Source: Chrysophaeum taylorii (lineage: Eukaryota; Sar; Pelagophyceae; Pelagomonadales; Pelagomonadaceae). Taken from it: a stretch of DNA of 64,000 bases. The notes beneath the pieces are model-generated. The model was not told the DNA's origin. It saw only the letters and a program-made list of their open reading frames with translations, and ran no database searches. Below, piece after piece: positions 45,413 through 55,433 of this stretch. The translations under genes and the position numbers were made by a program. The stretch is taken from contig JAQMWT010000521.1 in the NCBI GenBank assembly GCA_029834535.1, positions 124,001-188,000 on the forward strand, read 5' to 3'. How positions within the stretch are numbered: position 1 is the stretch's first letter; the number at the start of each line of letters is the position of its first letter.

Positions 45413-46405
45413 ACAAGTGAAGGCCAGTTAAGTTCACCTAGTCCCAATCTCTAACCCCAGTAAGTTCACCTGGTCCCAGTGGTCCCACTGACTCCCAGTA
45501 AGTTCACCTGGTCAGTAAGTTCACCTAGTCCAAATCTCTAACCCCAGTAAGTTCGACGTAAACCCACTCGTGCTCACACCGCTCCTTCTTCGAGCTCGTC
45601 GCTCTCGCCTCCGCCAATCTAAGCTGCTTTGATCCGCACACGCCGCTAACCTTTGAGTTTACTCTAAAAACCCCAGTAAGTTCACCTGGTCCCAGTAAGT
45701 TCACCTGGTCACTATATTCACCTAGTCCCAATCTCAAACCCCAGTAAGTTCACCTGGTCCCAGTAAGTTCACCTACAGTGCGCGCGTAGACGCCGGGAGG
45801 GGGCTTATCGGTATTGCGGAGCACGTGTGGAGTAGGGTGGAGTCGTTGAACAAGAAGAGGATATCCTCGGGGTTGCCGATCGACAGAGAGCCACGTAGAG
45901 CTGGACGTGGCAGAAGACGGGCTTGGGCAAGAGGACGCCGACCTCGCGGGGCGTCTGGCCCTGGCTCTTGGTGATCGTTTGGCGTCGGCGGGCCTTAAGG
46001 GATACAGGTTGGAGGAGCCTCGGTGACAACGACACGATCGATCATGTATCTGGTACCGTTGCAGTGGCCGTGCGACGGGTCGAGGTTGCGAAGACTTTAA
46101 GCTCGCGATCAAAGTCAGCATGCCGTTGGTTGTCAGGGAGTTCAAAACTCGACTCTTGAGAGCGAGGCGTCGTCTTCCGACCCAACCTAGTCGGCCGAAA
46201 AGAACTCCGACGCCTCGTCTCCGGGAAAAAAGGCCGCGGTCATGCGCGCGTTGTCAGCATCGACAACATCGTTTCGACGGGGCGTGAGAATGGCGCGCTG
46301 AAAGAGCCGCCGCGGGTCGTGGAAACAGTCTGCGAGGTCGCCGTAGACGGCTTGGAGGATCAATGCCTGCCTGGCTCGTGGGCTTACCTGATCCTTACCC
46401 TAAAT
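45413..46405 (-). mobile_element. Helitron/Pif1-like helicase fragment, copy 2
   Basis: It repeats the order of copy 1: 19-bp array (45425-45778), helicase C-terminus (INKSQGQTPREVGV-type frame at 46035-45805) and the FFPGDEASEFF region near 46230. It lacks the 303-bp duplication. At 46405 (AAATCGAGGG) it jumps straight to the end of the FGAFGEAS ORF, so about 640 bp present in copy 1 are deleted here. Confidence 0.8.
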
Positions 46406-46634
46406 CGAGGGCCCGTCCTCTCTTCGCCTGCCCCACGCCTCGGCGATGACCCCGACTAGGTCCCGCGTACTTATCTCCGCCCGTCAGGCACATTCCTCAT
46501 ACCCCACAAACCCACCCACATCCTTCATGCTCCCCACACACACCCCCCTCTTAGCAGTCGACATTTAAAGACAGACAGACAGACTTCATGCTCCCCACAC
46601 ACACCCCCCTCTTTGCAGTCGACATTTAAAGACA
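46403..46634. repeat. truncated FGAFGEAS ORF end plus terminal module, copy 2
   Basis: It matches 45180-45360 (VLSSPAPRLGDDPD codons, CCACACACACCCC block, GCAGTCGACATTTAAAGACA). The terminal block is doubled and followed by GACAGACAGACAAAC, where a SINE-like copy is inserted. Confidence 0.85.
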
Positions 46635-46645
46635 GACAGACAAAC

Positions 46646-46932
46646 TAACTAACTAACTCCAGACCTCTCCCGAGCATGGGAGCCAGGCCGGACCGACAGG
46701 AGCCAGTCCGGAATCACGGGCCTGTAGACGAGGAGCGCCGAAAGGTCGGTCGGCGGAGAGTGACCATCAAGCTTGTCGCAATGCGACGAGGAGACCGCGA
46801 TGTGACTGACAACCAACTCGCCGATAACCTTCCGTCTTCGCCCCCCGGCCATACCCCGTCCCACTGCGAACGTTCCGGCTGCCAACCGGCCCGCCCGGGA
46901 GGCGAATAGGTGCCAACCTACGCCGGGAGGGC
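46646..46932 (-). mobile_element. SINE-like retroposon, copy S2, with perfect TSD
   Basis: A 287-bp element lies between two copies of GACAGACAAAC (46635-46645 and 46933-46943). It starts GCCCTCCCGGCG on the minus strand and ends with the double hairpin and (GTTA)n. The unoccupied site is legible in the paralogous cassette at about 45385-45412 (CAGACAAACATCTGTCGATT). Compared with S1 it lacks about 50 bp of the 5' head, so it is 5'-truncated. Confidence 0.9.
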
Positions 46933-47185
46933 GACAGACAAACATCTGTCGATTAGTAGTTAGGACTACAGGCGGGCGCCTCCACACTGAAAGTTACTGT
47001 ATTTAATGTTGCAAGGGCAGTACCATGGACCGATCTCGACCAACGAGCGATGTGAGACGCTCAGGAGTACTCCCGACCATTGTCCGAAAGTTTAGCGTGA
47101 TCGTGGCATGGTGTGGGTGTAATGTCTAGCAGTACCCGACACTAAAAATTACCAGGCATGAGGAAGGGGAGGATGGCGAGCCGCA

Positions 47186-48181
47186 CTAGGTGTCGAAATA
47201 AGCATTATGACCGTAGCTCCCGAAGTGTCGGTGGGGTCGCTGCTTTGGGCGGGTCTCAAGTAGCTGGTTGGTTCGTGGCTGGGGCCGCCATTGGCGGCGA
47301 CGATCGTGACCGATCTCGCGCTCGAATTCGGCGTCGCTGTCCTCCTCCTCCTCCTCCTTCTCATCTTCAGCATCAGCATCATCCGGCACGGCAAATGCAA
47401 GATCCTCCAGCGCCTTTTTGCACGCCTCCTTACTGCACTGCTTCCGTTTGAGGTCCCCGCAGATCTCGCAGTACTTGAGTTTGCTGGCGTCGCACGCGGC
47501 GCCGTTGTCAAGGCCGCAGACGCACCCGCCCTTGCAGCGCTGCCACGCCTCGAAGCATGCCGAGAAAAAAAGCCGCGTCCATCGCGGCCCGCACAGGCCC
47601 CAGCACATCATGACAGTGTTGCACTCGAGGTAGTCGTAGGCCTCGGCCCAGCAGATGAAGTCACACTCGCCGGGCCCCAAACTTCTTCTTGGAGTTCCCT
47701 TTGCTGTTGTCGGCGTAGTCCACGAACTGGGAGGTCTCGTCGAGGTTCAGGACAAGGCGGGGGTCCGATATGGCGCCGTGCTCGTCCATAATCCCCGCGG
47801 CCTCGATCTCGGCGCGAAGTGACTACGTGGATGCATGATGATGAAGTACTCCCACCTCGACCATCTCGTCGCAGTTCACGGCGGCACGCTTCGCCTCGAT
47901 TATTTTGCTTGATCTTCGTGCTGATCCGGTGCGAGTTGCGGGCGAAGAAACCTATGAAGAATTCTTCCACGAGGGCGGATAGCCGCACACAAGTTTGTAG
48001 TTGGCGTTGTTGAACGGGACTTTCTTGCGGCGGCCGCCGCGCCGGTTCTGAAGTCGATGATTGAGGAGTAAAATATGGCGCACTTTGACTCCGACTCTCC
48101 GCAGCTTGGCGCGGCGCGGGCCTTGTTGCTCTCAACATTCCATTTCACAGACGCCTGCTCCTCCTTTGGCGTGAGCAACAC
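47186..48181 (-). pseudogene. transposase-like protein with C-terminal Cys-rich domain
   Basis: Reading across frames from 48181: MLLTPKEEQASVKWNVESNK, then GGRRKKVPFNNANYKL, FIGFFARNSHRISTKI, IEAKRAAVNCDEMVEV and EAAGIMDEHGAISDPRLVLN followed by LDETSQFVDYAD. The N-x-DET motif at this point after such a head is typical of the first catalytic Asp region of pogo/Tigger-type DDE transposases. The end (47680-47186) is an open frame with a Cys-rich domain: CWGLCGPRWTRLFFSACFEA, CKGGCVCGLDNGAACD, KYCEICGDLKRKQCSKEACK, and an acidic tail. Two frameshifts and a stop interrupt it, and much of the catalytic core is short or missing. Copy 1 is at 36.2-37.2 kb. The superfamily assignment is inference. 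Confidence 0.55.
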
Positions 48182-48465
48182 CCGGTCCGAGTTGGAGTGT
48201 GCGTCGCGGCTGTTTCATCAAACAAAACACGCTCCTTCAGTCTATCGTCGAGCTGTCGTCTCCAGGTGATGATGAGCTCAATCCAGTCTGGGTGGTCAGT
48301 CATGCACTTCTTGGCCCCTACTCCTTCCTTCTCGCAATACGCTAAGGCCTCCGCTAAGAAAAAAAAACTTTCTGCTGTTGCTGGCGTTTCTTTTCCGCAG
48401 CCGTTTTCTTGTTGAAAACTCGCGTCTAAGGAGCCGTTTTTTTCTCGCTGCCGCTTCTCCCGGGC

Positions 48466-48701
<236 letters not shown>

Positions 48702-48859
48702 ATAGGGGCCCGCCCAGGTTCCTTCCGTGCCTTGGGGCGCTTGCTTAGACCCACCATCGGCTTGGCTCTGGTGGCCTTCCTAGCTGCGGAAGCTGAGTTT
48801 CGAAAGAGCGGGTAATTTTTGTAGTGTCGGGTGATTTTTAGTGTCGACCCGCCTGTATA

Positions 48860-50879
48860 AGGCATGTGTTAAACCAACCGGTTTAAACATCTCCTCGCAT
48901 CGGAGTTGACACAGAAATGCTCATAGAAGAAGAAAAGAGTGCAGGACGTCAGTTTGCGGTTAGGGAGCATTTTCTATGCCACGCGCTCGCTGGCTCCTGT
49001 TAGATTTGCACACGCCGGTGGCTGTTACGGTGACCATGTTCAATGGCGGACGGCACAGGAGTTTGGGGAATGACTACGTGATCACAACGCAACGGACGGC
49101 ACAGGAGTTTGGGGAGTGACTACGTGATCACAACGCAACGGACGGCACGTTCGAATGGAAACGCGCGGCACGCGGCTGCACGCACTCAAGCACGGTTAAA
49201 TACTTCAAGTCGGCTCATTGGGCTGAGCGGGCGCCGCTGTCATCGACGTCCAGATATGGAAGCAGGAGAAAATGACTTCCACTGCCTCCGACTGGGCCGT
49301 CCATGGCGCTGCGCAGTTCCCCCTTATCGCCCTCCGACTTGATTGCCTCGCCGTCCTGTCCGCCAACGTCGAGCGCTGCTGCTGCAAAAGGCTCACAGGG
49401 TCGTCCATACCAAGTCCCGACACTGCCTCCACAACAAGACCGTTCATATCATCACCTACATCAACCTTCGCCTCCTCATCCAATGGGCGCTAGCGAGCTG
49501 ACGTGGCGGTTCAAAACCTTAACCTTTTGTGTCAGTTTCTTACCGGATTAAAACTCATAACGTACATCGTGGCTGTCGTCCTCGGTCAACCGGGGGACAA
49601 GAACGACTGAGAGGTGCGCGGTAGATTTTTTGTACTGGGGATGCATTATCACCGCGTGGAACTGGAGCTGCCCCGGCGTGTTTTTTTTTTTTTTTTGCAG
49701 ACTCTCGTCGTTCGACGCGTTGCATCGAAATCGGTTCGGAAGAGGTCGGTGGCGATGATACGATCGTTACGGGTTTGAAGCCTGCTGAGATTATGAGTCG
49801 TACGACGGCGTGCTGTGAGGTCGGGCAGCACCGCTGCCGTTCGCCTGGTGACGTGTTTGTTCGTGGCCAGTACGCATCGTTCTTGGTCGCGTCCGCGCGC
49901 ATCGCTAATCGCCGGCCCGTTGACCTCGTGGCCTTGTAGTGGTTTTCTCAGATACCCGCCCCTCCTGGCCGGACCGGGGGCCTCAACAACCCTTCCTCCC
50001 AACCCGAACCGAACCGCGGGTGAAACCACCACACGCCCGATCTCAGCGTAATACCTCACGCCATCTCGAAAAAAATCGGACAATCAAAAAAGAGGGTAAT
50101 AGCAAGAAGACAGCAAGAAAGCAACACAAACACCTGGTACATTGCGTTCAGTGGAAGCGCAGGTGAGGGTGTCAAGATGACAGACACCCCCCCCATAATT
50201 GCAAGGTCAGTACCAGGGCAACAAACAACCAGGGTAAGTCATGTGGCAGGCAGGCAGGCAGGCAGGCAAGTGGGGGAATGGGCGTTACTGCCACAGCCTT
50301 GTTGGGACGAGGTGGTCTGTTCGCGTTCGACCGGCGGAAATTGGTCGATGGAGGACTTTCGACCTCCAACAGAAGTTGTCTTCCGGGCGCGACCATTTGA
50401 GCTCGCTCGTATGCTTGGAGCGAGGTCTCGCGGGTGACTCCACAATACTGTATCGACACAAATTTAAATAGTAAGAAAGCTGGACGTCTTGCGAGTTATG
50501 AAAGGCTTCCTCGTTGCGCTCGTGTGGCTTGCTTTGGGCGCCCCTGCCCGCAGACTCTTCCCATGCGGCTCGAAGGTAGAAGCGGCTTGTCCAGAAGCTG
50601 GACACATCGCCCTTTGTTTTAATGAAAGCATCGCGGCTCGGCAGCACATTTTTTTATGCGTCTCGCAGGCATTTTATTGGTGTCGGTCTGAGCGCCAACG
50701 ATGGCTGCGAAGGCACAGAAGGCGACGCGCAGGAACACCGAGCGCAGCTGGTCCCGGTCGTGGTCCTTGCCACTTGCCACCCTTCCGAGCCCCCACGACC
50801 GTCTTACGTAAGATATATGGCGACCGGCAAGTTGGTGGTGGTGGTGGTGGTGGTGGTGGTAAGAGCGAAAATGAGGTCA

Positions 50880-50923
<44 letters not shown>

Positions 50924-51179
50924 GTACTACTACTAGTACTACTACTACTGAAAGTTTTTGCCCGGTAATGATGTAGCAAAACCTGGAAGGAAGAAGAATT
51001 CATTCCTGCAAGGTAGCGATGTTTCTTGGCGGTTTGGTTTTAATCGTCGGATTCTTTATTATTTGGACCGTTGTTTCAAAACCGCGGCAGAGCCGTGCAC
51101 GCGGATCCGCACAGATATTTTTTAAGCAACAACAACAACAACAAGAAGAGGCCGAAAGTCATGACATAAAAAAAAAAAT
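48860..51179. other. interval with tandem duplication and microsatellites
   Basis: A 46-bp unit is tandemly repeated at 49048-49093 and 49094-49139, with the start of a third. (GGCA)n lies at 50249-50268, (GGT)n at about 50835-50862 and (CTA)n at about 50880-50947. A plus-strand frame from 50501 starts MKGFLVALVWLALGAPARRL, which looks like a signal peptide, but it soon runs into the microsatellites and I do not call it a gene. A short frame at 51019 (MFLGGLVLIVGFFIIWTVVS) could be a single membrane segment; its end overlaps the sulfotransferase stop. Confidence 0.4.
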
Positions 51180-51950
51180 TCAGCGGTGCAGGAGGTCCTC
51201 CATGTCGTCGCGATTTTTCTGGTAGGGGTTGTAGTTGAGTTTAGGTCCGTCGATGTCGACGTGAAGATGGGCGTAAACCTTGGTCATGACGTCCGGGTCG
51301 GCGAAGATGCTTTCGGTAGTCACGAACAACCAAGATTCCGGGTAAAACCTGGAGTTGTCGCGCTGAAGACCGTACCAGGCTTCGAGCCATTCCTTATAGT
51401 GCTCGAAGGGAAATTCATTCTCTTTTTTAGCGAGTTCTTCGTCGGCGACGGTCCGGTCGCAATCCTTGCCGTAACACTTGGTGATGCTGGCCTTTCTCGA
51501 GCTCACGTATTGTCCGTACCGATCTTCTCGCTCCAAGACGATCTTGCGGACGTGAGGCGACTCGACGAGACAACGGTACTCGTCAGCTTTGAGGTGAAAC
51601 GAGAAGAACTTGAAACCTTCGGCGCGCTTGTTGGTACGATGGAAGATGTAGTGCATGAAGTCGCTCCGGTTTTGCTCGCGTCGTTCCACGGACCATCCCT
51701 GGCGCACCGTTGGGGGCGGGACGTTGCGCGGATGAAAGGCCTCCGAAAGCGCGGAGACGTCAGGATGGCTGGATATGGTTATCTGCAAAGTTGAGCTCGC
51801 TGACCTCGCGCTGCTTATTATCACAAATTTCGTCTTGTTGTCGTCGGGCGGGCAATACGGCTCGACGGGGAAGGGCTTGTTCTTCCGGAACTCTGGCGTC
51901 TGCTCGTAGAACAAAGCCGTCGCCGCGCTCGCCACCAAAATCAATTTCAT
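51180..51950 (-). CDS. Stf0-like sulfotransferase, probably secretory-pathway
   Basis: This is an intact 256-residue single-exon protein. The start MKLILVASAATALFYEQ suggests a short signal peptide or anchor. The PAPS 5'-phosphosulfate-binding segment reads KFVIISSARSASSTLQITIS (about residues 41-60). The 3'-phosphate-binding helix reads RKIVLEREDRYGQYVSSRKA (about residues 134-153), with the Arg and Ser expected in the family. GFKFFSFHLKADEY fills the place of the GFKL motif. Sulfotransferases move a sulfo group from PAPS to carbohydrate or other hydroxyls. With the ASST-like gene at the window's start, two sulfate-transfer genes lie in one region, but 50 kb of mobile DNA separates them and no operon-like link is implied. 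Confidence 0.82.
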   Translation of the reverse strand: MKLILVASAATALFYEQTPEFRKNKPFPVEPYCPPDDNKTKFVIISSARSASSTLQITISSHPDVSALSEAFHPRNVPPPTVRQGWSVERREQNRSDFMHYIFHRTNKRAEGFKFFSFHLKADEYRCLVESPHVRKIVLEREDRYGQYVSSRKASITKCYGKDCDRTVADEELAKKENEFPFEHYKEWLEAWYGLQRDNSRFYPESWLFVTTESIFADPDVMTKVYAHLHVDIDGPKLNYNPYQKNRDDMEDLLHR

Positions 51951-52133
51951 CTTTTTCTCGCCACGTGGTCTGCACTCTAATTTTCCCTATACGCCCTAAA
52001 GATCCTCCTCCAAATCTTCAACAAGATACTTTTTTTTGGACCTTTTTGACGACAACTTCGCGCCAACCAGCCGTCGCATGGCGAATCTTCCTCTTCTTCT
52101 TCTTCTTCTTCTTCTTCTTCTCGAGCACACGGC

Positions 52134-52979
52134 TTGCCGCCTAAATCCTCGAAAGTCGTCGCCGAGTTTGGCGAGGCGTCCTCCATCAACTCGATCGATT
52201 CGATCGCGCGTTCTATAGAGCCATCGTCGTCGTTCGACCGATCTCTTCGCGTCGCTGGCACTCGACCGCAAAACAAGCCACTCGTGGCGGCGCGGTCGCG
52301 GTCCCTTCGGCACGAGACGACGCTCTTCGAGGTGCTACACTCGGGTTCCGTCGCGCGCCATTTCAAGGCAAGGCCCCCCCGAGCTGCGACGTCCGTCTGG
52401 TCGACCTCCGAGAGGTCGTCGCCAACCTCGTCGCGCGTGGACTACCCCCCCCTCCGACGCGCTGCCCCCGGAGCGCGTCGAGCGTATTCGTGTCGACGGA
52501 GAATCCGAGCGCTCCTAATCAACTTGAGCCGTAGGATTCGTCGGCTCGCCGAACCGATCGGCCCTCGGCCCCCGACGCGACTGCTTAACGACGTTCGTGC
52601 CGAGGTTTCCGTCTCGCGAAAGACGCCCATCTCGGAGCGCAGCGTTCGGACGGAGGTCCGCGTCGCTTGCCGGCGATCGCCAACCGAGGACTTGAATTTG
52701 CGAACGCAACCCGAGCACTTTCGTACGCAGCGGCCTAAGCTTCTTCGAGTATCTTACCGCCCGCGTCGTCCGTCCTTCTCGCGAGGGCCCACCGCGGCAG
52801 CCGCGACTTTGCTTCGCCTCCTAGTTGTTGACGGCGGCGGCGGTAACTCGACGGTCGTTCCGAGCTTTTCGCGGTACTTCCGGAAGGGTCTCGAGACGCC
52901 CTGCCCTCGGGCGCGGAAAACTCCGTCGAGAGCCTCGGGTCCGGTCGCGCTCGACGGACTGCTGAGAGCAGGCTGTTGA
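52134..52979 (+). CDS. uncertain 281-codon ORF
   Basis: A plus-strand open frame starts MPPKSSKVVAEFGEASSINS. The first 100 codons look protein-like (TTLFEVLHSGSVARHFKA), and another frame continues the sense better near 52390 (SCDVRLVDLREVVANLVARG), which suggests a frameshift or intron. After that the composition is Arg/Ser/Pro-rich and may be non-coding. No family is recognised. Confidence 0.3.
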   Translation: MPPKSSKVVAEFGEASSINSIDSIARSIEPSSSFDRSLRVAGTRPQNKPLVAARSRSLRHETTLFEVLHSGSVARHFKARPPRAATSVWSTSERSSPTSSRVDYPPLRRAAPGARRAYSCRRRIRALLINLSRRIRRLAEPIGPRPPTRLLNDVRAEVSVSRKTPISERSVRTEVRVACRRSPTEDLNLRTQPEHFRTQRPKLLRVSYRPRRPSFSRGPTAAAATLLRLLVVDGGGGNSTVVPSFSRYFRKGLETPCPRARKTPSRASGPVALDGLLRAGC

Positions 52980-53303
52980 TGATATAGTCCTTTGGTCCTG
53001 CTTCCGAATTAACGGCCTGCCTGGGCACTTTTTGGTCGTTGAAGCGGGCGCCCTGTGTTTGTTTCTCCGCGCTCTGCCGGCCGAGGCCTAGGTCGACGGA
53101 AGGTTATCGACAACGTATTTTTCGACGATCACGGTATCCGTCCCGTCCCGGGGTCTTCTGAAGAACAGTCCCAGCGCCCCAGGTCGAGCGGCTTCGCAAC
53201 GACGAAAGGGATGATGAAGCGTCCAGACGTCTGTCTCTCTCTCAGAGCGGGGCTAGGGTTTCAACTGTTATATAACCTAGGCCTAGGTTGTTGGAAGCAG
53301 CAT

Positions 53304-53942
53304 ATGGCTAGTTACCAGCACACGACGGGCTCCAAGGCGTCAAAGTTCTGCGAGACGAGCGTCCAGGAAGCGTTGAGCGAGGAGGTGGACAAGCGCATGA
53401 ACCGCGCTCTTGATGAACTCAAAGACAAGTACGCATCGGGGAATGCGTCGCGGGAAAGGTCCGTTCGCGGGCCAACCGGACCAGCTTATCAAGCCCAAGC
53501 CGCCGTCCCGGACGAGGTGGCAGTGCTGCGCGAGAAACGGCTCCGCGAGCTCAAGGCGTCATATGCCGAGCGTCGGGAAAATATTTTCAACGGTCACGGC
53601 CGCCTAGAGGAAATCGTCCAGGACGAGTTTTTGGCCAACGTCCTAAAATCGAAGCGCGTTCTTTGTTTGTTTTACCACGACGATTTCCCAGATTCACGGA
53701 TAATGGAACATCATCTCCGCACCCTCGCGCCAGCTCATTTAGAAACTCGATTCCTTCGGATCAACGCTGCCAAGACGCCCTTTTTCGTGACCAAACTTCA
53801 GATCAGAGTCGTGCCGACGCTCGTCTTCTTTAGAGATGGCGTTGCGACGGCGAGACTCGTCGGCTTCGACGGCCTCTCCGACGAGTCCCGCGAATTTCCG
53901 ACGGCTAAACTCGCCTCCTGGCTCCTTCGCGCCGGCGCAATA

Positions 53943-53980
<38 letters not shown>

Positions 53981-53996
53981 TGATGATGATGATTAG
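53304..53996 (+). CDS. TXNDC9 / phosducin-like thioredoxin-fold protein
   Basis: From the ATG at 53304 (MASYQHTTGSKASKF) the protein has 230 residues, close to the usual TXNDC9 length of about 226. A helical N-terminal part (ALDELKDKYASG, VLREKRLRELKASYAERREN) leads into GHGRLEEIVQDEFLANVLKS. The thioredoxin fold follows: VLCLFYHDDFPDSRIMEHHL (no CxxC redox pair), THLETRFL-like AHLETRFLRINAAKTPFFVT, then RVVPTLVFFRDGVATARLVG with the cis-Pro. TXNDC9 is a co-chaperone of the CCT/TRiC chaperonin in tubulin and actin folding. The frame is open for another 83 codons upstream, but no homology starts before 53304 and a TATATAA lies just upstream. The C-terminus ends in 17 Asp encoded by a (GAC)n/(GAT)n repeat. 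Confidence 0.9.
53943..53993 (+). repeat. coding (GAC)n/(GAT)n triplet repeat (poly-Asp)
   Basis: Seventeen Asp codons, first GAC and then GAT, end the TXNDC9-like protein directly before its TAG. Confidence 0.95.
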
Positions 53997-54220
53997 GGGC
54001 TCTTAGTTACTGTACTAGACACTTGGTGTCGTCGCGATGGTATATACCAAGGTGGTGCCGTTTTTTCGGGCGCTGTCTCCGACGGTCGCGCTCAAAGTCA
54101 AAAGCCTTCGATTAACAACCATTTTTAGTTGCCCGCCCGCCGCCCACGCTCCTACTACTTATTCTCCAGGCGCACGAGTGAATGGATACAGTGCGGTACT
54201 AATAAGCTCCGTTCATTTCC

Positions 54221-54258
54221 GCAGCAGCAGCAGCAGCAGCAGCAGCTGCAGCAGCTGC
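54221..54258. repeat. (CAG)n microsatellite
   Basis: About a dozen CAG units with two interruptions lie directly before the 3' end of Helitron copy 3. Confidence 0.9.
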
Positions 54259-54273
54259 ACCAATTAGATAATA

Positions 54274-54830
54274 ACAAGTGCAGGCCAGTAACTTGTTCAC
54301 CTAGTCCCAATCTCTAACCCCACTAACTTCACCTGCGCCCAGTAATAATAAGTTCACCTGTTCGAAACCTGGTCACTAAGTTCACTTAGTCCCAGTCTCG
54401 AACCCCACTAAGTTCACCTGGTCCCACTAAGTTCACCTATAGTGCGCGCGTAGACGCCGGGAGGGGACTTGTCGGTATTGCGCAGCACTTGTGGGGTAGG
54501 GTGGTGTCGTCGTCGACCCAGAAGAGGATATCCTCGGGGTTGCCGACTCGACAGAGAGCCACGTAGAGCTGGACGTGGCAGAAGACGGGCTTGGGCAAGA
54601 GGACGCCGACCTCGCGGGGCGTCTGGCCCTGGCTCTTGTTGATCGTTTGGCGTCGGCGGGGCTTACGGGATACTGGTTCGAGGAGCCTCGGCGACACGAT
54701 ACGACACGACACGACACGACACGACTAGACACGATAGATGATGTATCGGGTGCCGTTGTAGTGGCCGTGCGACGGGTCGAGGTTGCGAAGACTTTAAGCT
54801 CGCGATTTCCGTACTGCGGGTGAAAATATC
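54274..54830 (-). mobile_element. Helitron/Pif1-like helicase fragment, copy 3
   Basis: It has the same 3' boundary (GGCCTGCACTTGT, minus strand) and 19-bp array (54283-54440) as copies 1 and 2. The same helicase C-terminus follows (QTINKSQGQTPREVGVLLPK and PVFCHVQLYVALCR in 54712-54437). An (ACGAC)n microsatellite at about 54690-54725 interrupts it. The fragment ends near 54810 within the NLDPS segment, so the copy is 5'-truncated. Confidence 0.8.
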
Positions 54831-55433
54831 GCTAAGATTGTCAAGACGGGGACATGCTGGAGGGCTATAATTTTGTTGCGGTGATAGTGGGCCACGGTGG
54901 TGCGGTTATTGACATACATAGGAACGTTCAGCAGTAGCAGTAGCCAGCGGTGGAGCGGCGATCATCGGGGTTCTCGGCCCAGCTGGAGACGGAATAATCA
55001 CAGAGACGAAAGGTAGAATGGCGACCTAGAACAAGGGCAAGATCTTGACTACCATGGAGGTAGCGGAGCGTCGTGTCATAACAGAAATAAACAAGACGCA
55101 ACCGACAATAAAAAAAAGGTGATCGGAGGAACCGTGTGCAGGACAGTCAGCCGCAGAAAGACGAAGACCGTTTGGAGCGGGTGTCAATTCGGGTTTACGT
55201 GCTCGATCACGCGCGAGGCGAAGACCAACGGAAGTGTGAAGGCTTTGGGGGAAAAAAAAAAAACGCAAAAGGAAAGCTTGGGGTAATGGCCAATGCAAGA
55301 ACGGGGGTGCGCCACAAGAAGATCATCAACGACGAGAACAAGGCACGACAGTAGACTTAAGCATGAGTTTGTAGCTGCAAGTGTGTGTCGCCAGATCCGC
55401 GGAGAAAGCTACAATCATTGACAAGGAAGCGTT
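54831..55433. other. interval without a supported gene
   Basis: Only short ORFs are seen. It may include the 3' part of the copia remnant that follows, but no motif shows this. Confidence 0.35.

Noticed and set aside
50489-50968. 159-codon ORF with a signal-peptide-like start and poly-Gly and poly-Leu tail
   Set aside because: The second half is microsatellite translation and no conserved domain supports the first half; noted only within the interval entry.
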